Source: Dehalococcoidia bacterium
GTDB lineage: Bacteria; Chloroflexota; Dehalococcoidia; UBA2247
Assembly (NCBI GenBank): GCA_021159955.1
Contig: JAGHDJ010000108.1
Location: 1 to 12,769, forward strand
Length of the DNA: 12,769 nucleotides
Direction of reading: 5' to 3'
Part shown: piece after piece, positions 7,243 through 12,769 of the stretch
Layout of the letters: each line of letters opens with the position of its first letter
Position numbering within the stretch: the stretch's first letter is position 1
The notes under the pieces: generated by a model
Database searches by the model: none
What the model was told of the DNA's origin: nothing
What the model saw: only the letters and a program-made list of their open reading frames with translations
Made by a program: the position numbers and the translations under genes

Positions 7243-8333
7243 TTCTCAATGCCTCCTGCGATTAAACTTCCCATCTCTTTCGTTCCTATGACTGTTTTAC
7301 CCTGTTCCATTATGTCACTGGTGCGGTATCCTTTTTTAAGTATTTCATTTACTGCCTTCTCCACTACTTCCATTTCTTTTATCAGTCCAAAGGAATAATG
7401 CAGCATCATAGCAATGCTCAGGATGGTGGCGATGGGATTTGCTTTATGCTGTCCAGCTATGTCAGGGGCGCTGCCGTGAATGGGCTCATACATACCGAAT
7501 ATTTTAGAACCTTCTTTCGGTATTCCCGCCACGCTGGCTGAGGGCAGCATGCCCATAGAGCCCGCCAGCATAGAGGCTTCATCGGTTAAGATATCGCCGA
7601 ACATATTCTCGGTGACGATAACATCGAAATAAGCTGGATCCTGTATGAGTCTCATAGCACAGGCGTCTACCAGCATATGGTCTAATTCTACATCGGGATA
7701 TTCAGCAGAGAGTTCAATGGCTATCTGCCGCCATAACATTGACGACTGGAGCACGTTGGCTTTGTCCACTGAGGTTAGTTTCTTGCGCCTTCCCCTAGCT
7801 GTCTCAAAGCCCACACGGAGGATGCGCTCTATTTCCCATTCTGAATAGGCCAGGGTGTCAACGGCGTGCCTTCCCCGTGGGGTTTGCCATTGTTTTTTGG
7901 GTTTACGAAAATAGAGCCCGCCGGTCAATTCCCTTACCACCACCATATTTACTCCCTCCAGCACCTGGGGTTTTAGCTTGCCGGAGTTAGTCAGCATAGG
8001 AGATATTTTAACCGGGCGCAGATTGGCGTAGAGACCGAGTTCTTTGCGTATAGCCAGCAATCCATCCTCGGGGCGCACCGTGGCACCGGGGTTGCTCCAT
8101 TTGGGACCGCCCACCGCTCCCAGCAGAACGGCGTCACATTCCTGGCACATCTTGAGGGTATCGTCGGGAAGTGCCGAGCCTGTCTTGTCTATGGCAATAC
8201 CGCCGATAAGCTGGTAGTAGAGGTTGAACTGGTGTCCGAACCTTTCGCCTATGGTTTCAAGGACTTTTATCGCTTCGGCTGTTACCTCAGGACCGACTCC
8301 GTCACCTGGTAAAACAGCAATATCAAACTTCAT
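7239..8333 (-). CDS. leuB: 3-isopropylmalate dehydrogenase (364 aa)
   Basis: This NAD-dependent enzyme oxidises 3-isopropylmalate for leucine synthesis. In CimA pathways it also oxidises 3-methylmalate to 2-oxobutyrate for isoleucine. Active-site residues are all in place: R96 ([14 protein letters not shown]), R106, R134 ([12 protein letters not shown]), Y141, K191 ([13 protein letters not shown]), D223 ([12 protein letters not shown]), D247 and D251 ([15 protein letters not shown]). The glycine-rich [11 protein letters not shown] and [10 protein letters not shown] segments that bind the cofactor follow. The length is standard. The ATG lies one base after the leuD stop, with GAGGA about ten bases upstream, inside the end of leuD. 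It overlaps the cimA start by four bases, so the three genes are one tightly coupled unit. Confidence 0.96.
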   Translation of the reverse strand: MKFDIAVLPGDGVGPEVTAEAIKVLETIGERFGHQFNLYYQLIGGIAIDKTGSALPDDTLKMCQECDAVLLGAVGGPKWSNPGATVRPEDGLLAIRKELGLYANLRPVKISPMLTNSGKLKPQVLEGVNMVVVRELTGGLYFRKPKKQWQTPRGRHAVDTLAYSEWEIERILRVGFETARGRRKKLTSVDKANVLQSSMLWRQIAIELSAEYPDVELDHMLVDACAMRLIQDPAYFDVIVTENMFGDILTDEASMLAGSMGMLPSASVAGIPKEGSKIFGMYEPIHGSAPDIAGQHKANPIATILSIAMMLHYSFGLIKEMEVVEKAVNEILKKGYRTSDIMEQGKTVIGTKEMGSLIAGGIEN

Positions 8334-8334
8334 T

Positions 8335-8832
8335 CTAGGATTTCCTCACTCTTTTTCTGGTGTATTCTATCAGTCCTCCCGTCGAGATAAGTTCCAGCAT
8401 AAACGGCGGAAAGGGCTTGGCTTTGAATACCCTGCCACTGGCAAGGTTCTTAATTTCTCCGGTAGAGAGTTCCACTTCCAGCATGTCGTTTTTGTTTGTA
8501 TTATCCACTGCTTCTTCGCATTCCAGTATGGGCAAGCCGATATTGAGGGCATTGCGGAAAAATATGCGGGCAAAGCTTCTGGCTATGACACAGGATATCC
8601 CCGAACCTTTAATGGCGATAGGGGCATGCTCGCGTGAGGAGCCGCAGCCGAAATTGTCGTCGGCAACTATTATGTCCCCGGCGCGAACACTGTTTACGAA
8701 ATCCCTGTCGATATCCTCCATACAATGTTTTGCCATTTCTTCAGTCTTTGATACGTTTAGATAGCGGGCAGGAATGATGACATCGGTGTCTACATTAGCA
8801 CCATATTTGTGGACATTACCCTTTAGTTTCAT
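8335..8832 (-). CDS. leuD: 3-isopropylmalate dehydratase small subunit (165 aa)
   Basis: This is the swivel-domain subunit of isopropylmalate isomerase. With the iron-sulfur LeuC subunit it converts 2- to 3-isopropylmalate, and in the citramalate route citramalate to 3-methylmalate. Diagnostic segments are [15 protein letters not shown] near the N-terminus, [14 protein letters not shown] (residues 58-71) and [18 protein letters not shown]. At 165 residues it belongs to the short LeuD type found in archaea and many anaerobes. AAGGAGG lies seven to eight bases before the ATG and is the strongest Shine-Dalgarno in the window. A TATAAT lies about 55 bp upstream. The partner leuC, normally directly before leuD, is absent: the upstream gene is a LysE-type exporter. 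Confidence 0.95.
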   Translation of the reverse strand: MKLKGNVHKYGANVDTDVIIPARYLNVSKTEEMAKHCMEDIDRDFVNSVRAGDIIVADDNFGCGSSREHAPIAIKGSGISCVIARSFARIFFRNALNIGLPILECEEAVDNTNKNDMLEVELSTGEIKNLASGRVFKAKPFPPFMLELISTGGLIEYTRKRVRKS

Positions 8833-8886
8833 TTCTAGACCTCCTTAGAGAAATGCCGACAGGACTTACTGGGAAGTATAGCCGAT

Positions 8887-8892
8887 ATTATA
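8887..8892 (-). promoter_or_regulatory. Candidate -10 box of the leuD-leuB-cimA operon
   Basis: A perfect TATAAT on the minus strand would give a start near 8880 and a leader of about 48 bases. No good -35 hexamer is found at 16-18 bp. The leader is too short for a T-box or a leucine attenuator of usual size, and I see no terminator hairpin in it. Confidence 0.45.
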
Positions 8893-8929
8893 AAGCAGAA
8901 GCAAGCAGATTGAGCGTAAAACAGGCGTG

Positions 8930-9574
8930 TCAGAAGAGGAAATTAAATCCCGATATGGCGTAGTATATTCCCATACCTATAATGAGGATGCCACATCCTA
9001 TCATCAGCCCGTGATACATCCTGTCACTCATTATTTTTCTGCCTCTGGATATTGTTCCTGAGACTACGGAGTACCATATCAGGTCACCCAGTATGTGACC
9101 TATGAAGAAAACGATAATTCCCAGAACCCCCATTTTCAGAGCGTTTATCACCAGTGCGGCACCTATGGTTATCCACCATATGAACCAGTATGGGTTGGAG
9201 ATGCTTGCTACGGCGCCGGTGAGCACCAGAATTCCTGTTTTTTGCGGTGTTGGCTGCCCCGATGATGGTAGTGAGAGTTTACGTCTCTTCAGTATGGTGG
9301 AAGCGCCCATCACCAGCAGCATAACCCCTCCCGTCAGACCTACGACACCCGAAACCACATTATTCTCCATCAGCTTGCCCAACCCCATTGCCAAGGCAAA
9401 GACAATTACTATCTCAGTCAGCATATGTCCCAGGACCAGTAGTGGACCTGCCCAGAATCCCCTTTTTACGGTCTCAGTGATGGTAACCGCCAGCAGGGGT
9501 CCTGGGGCAAGTGCGCCTGTGAAGGCAATTGAGAGAGCGGTAATAAAGATTAATGGCAGACTGGTTATATCCAT
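8930..9574 (-). CDS. LysE/RhtB family exporter (214 aa)
   Basis: This is an inner-membrane exporter of the LysE superfamily, whose characterised members expel amino acids such as lysine, threonine or homoserine. The N-terminus carries the family signature ALAPGPLLAVTITETVKRGFWAG (residues 21-43), and SISNPYWFIWW near residue 130 is also typical. About six hydrophobic segments are visible and the length of about 210 residues is standard. The substrate is not known. Its position between the anti-sigma gene and the leu operon makes a branched-chain or other amino acid a reasonable guess only. No Shine-Dalgarno precedes the ATG. Instead a promoter ends eight bases before it, pointing to a leaderless or nearly leaderless message. 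Confidence 0.9.
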   Translation of the reverse strand: MDITSLPLIFITALSIAFTGALAPGPLLAVTITETVKRGFWAGPLLVLGHMLTEIVIVFALAMGLGKLMENNVVSGVVGLTGGVMLLVMGASTILKRRKLSLPSSGQPTPQKTGILVLTGAVASISNPYWFIWWITIGAALVINALKMGVLGIIVFFIGHILGDLIWYSVVSGTISRGRKIMSDRMYHGLMIGCGILIIGMGIYYAISGFNFLF

Positions 9575-9582
9575 TGCAGGTG

Positions 9583-9612
9583 AGTATAACAGGTGCGTAA
9601 GGTCAGTCTCAA
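9583..9612 (-). promoter_or_regulatory. Promoter of the LysE-type gene (probably leaderless)
   Basis: On the minus strand TTGAGA (9607-9612) and TATACT (9583-9588) are 18 bp apart, each matching consensus at five of six positions. The -10 box ends only eight bases before the ATG at 9574-9572. Transcription would begin at or within about three bases of the start codon. This is the best-scoring promoter I could find in the window. Confidence 0.55.
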
Positions 9613-9626
9613 TCAGGAAGAGCTAT

Positions 9627-10523
9627 CTAGGATACCTCTCTGGCTTCTACTGTCCAGCTTGTGCTGTCGGCAGTCTCAATAGAGAGATAGAAATTTCCCA
9701 TTTTATCGTAGAATAAGCTCTCATTATCCATCCTGCCCGGGGAGGTAAATGAAACAGCTACTCTGCCGAGTTCCTCTTCTGTCTGAGCATCGACTATCCG
9801 AACGACAAAGCTGTCGGGGACACTCGCCGTCGCTGACCATTTCAGTTGCCATGGCGATGAGCTAATTTTAATTGGAGGTGAGTTCTGAGAGCCGCGCCCG
9901 GAAAAGCCATAGGAAGTGAACATGGCATCGGCGATGGACGTTGGTGTAGCCGCCGCCGGTGCAGGGGCAGCAGTCGGGGCAGTGGTTGGAGCCACCGACG
10001 GCATTGGCGTTGCCATCGGTGGAGGTGTCGTCATAGCATCTTCTTCTATGCCTAGCCGCTGTCCCCCTTTGTCAATAGAGGATACTATTCCCTCTGCTCC
10101 TTCCGAAGTTGGCGCTGGAGATGCCATCTCATTAAGCGCTGGTGGAGGTGGGCTCCCAGGCATTAGTGCTAGTGGAATGAGCACTATCAATGCTGCCACC
10201 AGGGCGGTGGAAAGGGCAGCGGTAACGATGCGCCTGCTCTGCCACGGGGCAAACAACCACTCTTTTAGATTGAACGATATCTTTGGCTCAGTCCATGGAC
10301 CAGAGCTTTCCAGGCGATATGCCAGACCGGGGGGAACTTTAATCTCTTCCCAATAGCGAGGGGTCTCTTGCTTCAAGAGAGAGTCTATTTCCATGGCATG
10401 CTGCAGTTCCACGCGGCATGATTCGCACTTTTGCAGGTGCTCTTCAAATGCCCGCTTTTCCTCATTACTGAGGCTGCCTTCCATATACTGGATTATCTTT
10501 TCTTGTAGCTCGTCACACCTCAC
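9627..10523 (-). CDS. Membrane-anchored zinc-finger anti-sigma factor (298 aa)
   Basis: This protein should bind and silence the ECF sigma factor encoded just upstream and release it on an envelope signal. The cytoplasmic N-terminus is a zf-HC2 anti-sigma domain with C3, H29, C33 and C36 (HLQKCESC). One membrane helix spans about residues 99-121. Outside the cell follows a low-complexity Pro/Ala/Thr-rich linker (about 124-195). The exported C-terminal part of about 100 residues looks beta-rich (WQLKWSATA, FVVRIVDAQT, GNFYLSIETADSTSWTVEA) and may be the sensor. The start is GTG, with GGAGG nine bases upstream, inside the last codons of the sigma gene. The 11-bp overlap implies translational coupling. 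The ligand or stress is unknown. Confidence 0.85.
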   Translation of the reverse strand: MRCDELQEKIIQYMEGSLSNEEKRAFEEHLQKCESCRVELQHAMEIDSLLKQETPRYWEEIKVPPGLAYRLESSGPWTEPKISFNLKEWLFAPWQSRRIVTAALSTALVAALIVLIPLALMPGSPPPPALNEMASPAPTSEGAEGIVSSIDKGGQRLGIEEDAMTTPPPMATPMPSVAPTTAPTAAPAPAAATPTSIADAMFTSYGFSGRGSQNSPPIKISSSPWQLKWSATASVPDSFVVRIVDAQTEEELGRVAVSFTSPGRMDNESLFYDKMGNFYLSIETADSTSWTVEAREVS

Positions 10524-11082
10524 GGTGTTTTTCCTCCTCTAAATAAGGACGCATCAAACGGTATGATTCGCTCAACATTCTTCTTACCGTTCCCGGCGGA
10601 CGTCTCACGATGTTGGCTATCTCATCTGTAGTAGCTCCCTCGGTGTAGTGCAGCAGGATGATAAGACGGTGTGTTTCTGGAAGATGGTCTACTGCCCAGC
10701 GCAGATTAAAGGATAGCTCCACTGCTTCCGGAGAGTTATATTTGGTCGGTATTCGTTCCATCCGGGATGAGGAATCTTCGTCGCTGCTAGCGAGTTTGTT
10801 TCTCTGTCGCTTGCGTAGGATATCGTAAGAGCGGGTAGTGACTATGCGGGCGAGCCAGGCTCCAAAGGCAGCTTCATTCTTTAGCTTCTTGATGGAGCGA
10901 TAGGCGGTTATGAAGGCGTCCTGCACTGCATCCTCGGCGTCGCTGCGGTTCTTCAGCAGGGAAAAGGCGATGCGGTAAGTTCTGGTGGTGTGTCTTTTCA
11001 CCAGGAGAGAAAAACTTTTTTCGTCGCCGTCCTTGGCGCGGCGAACAATGTCCACCTCTGTAGTTTCTATGCCATACCCCAT
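10513..11082 (-). CDS. ECF-family RNA polymerase sigma factor (189 aa)
   Basis: This is a group 4 sigma factor. Region 2 spans about residues 24-92 and includes the core-binding DAEDAVQDAFITAYRSI and the basic FGAWLARIVTTRSYDILRKRQR helix. An acidic/serine linker follows. Region 4 (about 125-182) has the promoter-reading helix-turn-helix TTDEIANIVRRPPGTVRRML. The open frame continues upstream to 11394, but that extension crosses hairpin repeats and is not sigma-like. I set the start at the ATG at 11082, preceded by GGAG at five bases. An in-frame ATG at 11106 is possible but lacks a ribosome site. It is co-transcribed with the anti-sigma gene and divergent from the lipoprotein genes, which are its most obvious candidate targets. 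Confidence 0.9.
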   Translation of the reverse strand: MGYGIETTEVDIVRRAKDGDEKSFSLLVKRHTTRTYRIAFSLLKNRSDAEDAVQDAFITAYRSIKKLKNEAAFGAWLARIVTTRSYDILRKRQRNKLASSDEDSSSRMERIPTKYNSPEAVELSFNLRWAVDHLPETHRLIILLHYTEGATTDEIANIVRRPPGTVRRMLSESYRLMRPYLEEEKHREV

Positions 11083-11097
11083 ATGTTCTCCGTACAA

Positions 11098-11103
11098 ATT
11101 ATA
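11098..11103 (-). promoter_or_regulatory. Candidate -10 box for the sigma/anti-sigma operon
   Basis: TATAAT on the minus strand lies 15 bases before the preferred sigma ATG, which would give a transcript starting close to the GGAG ribosome site. The best -35 (TTGCTC, 18 bp upstream) is weak. An ECF-type autoregulated promoter was looked for and not convincingly found. Confidence 0.35.
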
Positions 11104-11143
11104 CATTTTCTTGGTGAACGAGAGCAATCTTTCGGAACTACGG

Positions 11144-11167
11144 GCGAGGCTGAAGCCTCGCGCTACA
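11144..11167 (+). repeat. Hairpin repeat copy A
   Basis: GCGAGGC, the loop TGAA and GCCTCGC form a perfect 7-bp stem, followed directly by GCTACA. The same layout appears in reverse orientation at 11286-11309 with a different but still fully paired stem. I recognise the hairpin-plus-GCTACA form as a class of short interspersed repeat in bacterial intergenic regions. Confidence 0.7.
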
Positions 11168-11285
11168 ATTGAGGAAAGTGAGAGGCAGGACAAATTGGCG
11201 TGGCTCTCATCACTATCATGTAGCACGACTTTCTCGTCGGGGGGGGTGTTATGGCGGCGGAAACGTGTAATTTTCAACACCATTA

Positions 11286-11309
11286 TGTAGCGCGACCCTT
11301 CAGGGTCGC
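11286..11309 (-). repeat. Hairpin repeat copy B, inverted to copy A
   Basis: On the minus strand this reads GCGACCC, TGAA, GGGTCGC, then GCTACA. Against copy A, the GG/CC pairs of the stem have become CC/GG, so both arms changed together and pairing is kept. The loop and the GCTACA tail are identical. Confidence 0.7.
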
Positions 11310-11439
11310 TGGGATGGGGCAATCGACTGAGCAAAATAGGGAGAGGCATCGTCTTTATGGTAGAGATGTTATAAAATGGAAGTGTAAGCGTCATTCGTCG
11401 TTGGAGAAATATCTTCCTGTTAGAGAAGGAGTAAGAGCG

Positions 11440-12327
11440 ATGAGAAAGAGATGGTTATTTATAGGACTGGCAGTGATAACTGCCTTGATGGGAGTGATGG
11501 GGTGTGCCTCGGGGGGGGCATCTCCGGTTGCTCCGTCAATCTACCCCACTCCTGTTCCCACCTCTTATCCTGCTCCCAGACCTGGTGCGTCGGGGGCTTT
11601 CGAGGAGTCCAAGAGCTTTGATGAAGAGGTGTCATATGAGAATGATTGGCTGATAAATGACTCCAGCGCTGATAATCGTATGATAGTGCGAACGGGAGAT
11701 ATCTCTATGGTGGTGGAGGATATTGCCGAATCAATAGATGTAATCAGCGAGATGGCTGTGACTCTGGATGGCTATGTAGTCCAGTCCCGCCGCTGGGGGG
11801 AGAATGAGGACAGCCGTGGCGTTATATCTGTTCGTATTCCTACCGATAGATATGATGAGGCAATCGATAAGTTGCGTTGCATAGCGATAGAGGTGACCTC
11901 TGAAAGTACTGACAGCAGGGATGTTACCGAGGAATATACTGATTTGCAATCTCAGTTACTCAATCTGGAAGCTGCCGAGGAGCAATACTTAACAATTATG
12001 GGGAAGGCAGAGAAGGTTGAAGATATCCTTCAGGTTCAGCGCGAATTGGTCAATGTGCGGGGGCAAATTGAGCGAATCCAGGGGCAAATGCTTTATCTGG
12101 AACGCACCTCATCAACCTCGTTGATAAGGGTGGACTTATCGGTGGAGAGAACTGCAACCGTGACCGGCTGGCGAGCTAATGATACTCTGAAATCAGCAAC
12201 AAGAGGTGTAGTCAGGTTTGGTCAGTTTCTGGCGGATGCCTCCATCTGGCTGGGTATATTCTGCTTCGTGTGGATACCGCCGCTGGTGATATGGCTCAGG
12301 CGGAGACGCAGGAGAAAAGCTGAATGA
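11440..12327 (+). CDS. DUF4349 lipoprotein with C-terminal membrane helix (295 aa)
   Basis: This is a surface-exposed protein of the DUF4349 family; its function is not established. From the ATG at 11440 (AAGGAG eight bases upstream) there is a lipoprotein signal, MRKRWLFIGLAVITALMGVMGC, with the likely lipidated cysteine C22. A Pro-rich spacer (about 28-50) comes next. The DUF4349 core (about 80-235) begins RMIVRTGDISMVVED and contains a long charged coiled-coil stretch (EYTDLQSQLLNLEAAEEQYL to RGQIERIQGQMLYLE). A hydrophobic helix (FLADASIWLGIFCFVWIPPLVIWL) and an RRRRRRKAE tail follow, so both ends are membrane-anchored. Eight consecutive Gs (11511-11518) encode the residues right after the lipobox. 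An upstream in-frame ATG at 11251 crosses the repeats and is rejected. Confidence 0.88.
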   Translation: MRKRWLFIGLAVITALMGVMGCASGGASPVAPSIYPTPVPTSYPAPRPGASGAFEESKSFDEEVSYENDWLINDSSADNRMIVRTGDISMVVEDIAESIDVISEMAVTLDGYVVQSRRWGENEDSRGVISVRIPTDRYDEAIDKLRCIAIEVTSESTDSRDVTEEYTDLQSQLLNLEAAEEQYLTIMGKAEKVEDILQVQRELVNVRGQIERIQGQMLYLERTSSTSLIRVDLSVERTATVTGWRANDTLKSATRGVVRFGQFLADASIWLGIFCFVWIPPLVIWLRRRRRRKAE

Positions 12328-12333
12328 CCCTCG

Positions 12334-12372
12334 GTTTACTTTGACATTTTATTGTGAGATAAGGAAGTAAAC
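12334..12372. repeat. Perfect 8-bp inverted repeat between the lipoprotein genes
   Basis: GTTTACTT (12334-12341) is mirrored by AAGTAAAC (12365-12372) across 23 bases. A TTGACA overlaps the left arm (12341-12346), but no acceptable -10 follows at 16-18 bp. It could be an operator or an RNA hairpin; it has no T tract to make it an intrinsic terminator. Confidence 0.35.
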
Positions 12373-12506
12373 AGTTGAAGCAATCTCGAACTGAGCAAAA
12401 GGCAGGTTCTGTCCGTCTTACTTAATAGCGGAAGAATGATTGAAATAGCAGGTGGATGGATTTACCTGTGAGTATAAAGATGACGAGAAAGAAAGGGAGA
12501 AAATAG

Positions 12507-12769
12507 ATGAAAAGGAAACTACTGTTTGTGTCGCTGGCGTTGGTAATTGCCCTGCTTGGAGTTGTGGGCTGTACTTCGGAGCAGGAGGAAGCTGCTACTC
12601 CAGCGCCAACTCCAGCATCAACGATAGCTGCCACACCAACTATACCTGCGGTATCTTATGTGACGCCTCCTGTAGTAACTGGAAGCACTCAGAACGTGGG
12701 GATATGGGTCAGTGGTGAAGGGAAAGTAACTGTTACGCCCGACCTGGTTATTCTCACTCTGGGTATTGA
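12507..12769 (+). CDS. SIMPL (DUF541) lipoprotein, 3' end outside the window
   Basis: This is the N-terminal 87 residues of a lipoprotein; the frame is still open at the last base, so the gene is cut by the window edge. The start is the ATG at 12507 with AGGGAG seven bases upstream. The signal peptide MKRKLLFVSLALVIALLGVVGC ends in a lipobox with the likely lipidated cysteine C22. It resembles the signal of the DUF4349 neighbour. A Pro/Thr/Ala spacer (about 30-60) follows, then GIWVSGEGKVTVTPDLVILTLGI, the typical opening of a SIMPL/DUF541 domain. That domain occurs in periplasmic or surface proteins, some linked to oxidative or envelope stress. The gene lies 179 bp after the DUF4349 gene on the same strand. 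A TATAAA at 12473-12478 could be a -10 box of its own. Confidence 0.85.
   Translation, partial: MKRKLLFVSLALVIALLGVVGCTSEQEEAATPAPTPASTIAATPTIPAVSYVTPPVVTGSTQNVGIWVSGEGKVTVTPDLVILTLGI

Larger units (their letters stand above)
11083..11439. other. Divergent intergenic region rich in hairpin repeats
   Basis: This is 357 bp between the preferred starts of the ECF sigma and DUF4349 genes. It holds the candidate sigma -10 box, two inverted copies of a hairpin-plus-GCTACA repeat, a possible decayed third copy (11219-11240), an 8-G run (11239-11246) and the AAGGAG ribosome site of the DUF4349 gene. The open frames that cross it on both strands are best read as artefacts. Confidence 0.7.

Noticed and set aside
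8833..8929. T-box or leucine attenuator before leuD
   Set aside because: The leader from the candidate promoter is only about 48 bases, with no terminator hairpin, leader peptide or T-box core.
11083..11394. 104-residue N-terminal extension of the ECF sigma factor
   Set aside because: It crosses both hairpin repeats and has no sigma-like sequence. A start with GGAG exists at 11082, giving the normal family length.
11251..11439. 63-residue N-terminal extension of the DUF4349 lipoprotein
   Set aside because: It would bury a clear lipoprotein signal peptide. The ATG at 11440 has AAGGAG at the right distance.
12341..12370. Promoter starting with TTGACA between the two lipoprotein genes
   Set aside because: The -35 is perfect, but no sequence resembling TATAAT occurs at 16-18 bp. 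Only the inverted repeat there is reported.
12422..12718. Open frames of 70 and 88 residues on either strand over the SIMPL gene start
   Set aside because: They overlap the lipoprotein reading frame from 12507, which has a ribosome site, signal peptide and recognisable domain. The others have none of these.

Overview
The window (about 48-50% GC by eye, closely packed genes on both strands) looks like chromosomal DNA of a Dehalococcoidia-like member of the Chloroflexota. The main reason is the gene order leuD-leuB-cimA with a CimA-type citramalate synthase. This layout is typical of that group, which makes isoleucine through citramalate. Two Pro/Thr/Ala-rich lipoproteins (DUF4349 and SIMPL types) and an ECF sigma/anti-sigma pair support the placement. 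This is inference from gene content; no database was searched.

Layout from the left. Bases 39-833 hold a two-gene plus-strand unit: a 71-aa zinc-ribbon protein and an HD-domain phosphohydrolase. A MATE efflux transporter on the minus strand (980-2338) converges on it. Next comes a DDE transposase (2612-3676) in an IS481-like element with imperfect ends near 2500 and 3728. A tRNA-Pro(GGG) with an encoded CCA follows on the minus strand (3937-4013), then a gene-free stretch of hairpin-forming interspersed repeats (about 4078-4240).

From 4301 to 10523 every gene is on the minus strand. In transcription order these are an anti-sigma factor, a LysE-type exporter, leuD, leuB, cimA, a metallo-beta-lactamase-fold hydrolase and a small cupin. 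leuD, leuB and cimA are spaced 1 bp apart or overlapping, and leuD has its own Shine-Dalgarno and a TATAAT box. The large subunit leuC is not beside leuD. The LysE gene has a good sigma-70-type promoter placed so that its transcript would be leaderless or nearly so.

The right end is an envelope module. An ECF sigma factor (10513-11082) overlaps its zinc-finger, membrane-anchored anti-sigma factor by 11 bp. Divergent from them is a DUF4349 lipoprotein (11440-12327), then a SIMPL (DUF541) lipoprotein cut by the window edge (12507-12769). The 357-bp divergent intergenic region carries two oppositely oriented copies of a hairpin repeat. Their stems differ by compensatory changes, and a possible decayed third copy lies between them. 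An 8-G tract lies in this region and another lies in the DUF4349 coding sequence.

I did not find a clear defence system, CRISPR array or obviously new multi-gene system. The most interesting items are the covarying repeat pair at the sigma/DUF4349 divergence, the envelope-sensing cluster, the orphan leuD, the probable leaderless exporter gene, and the lactonase-like/cupin pair with altered active-site residues.
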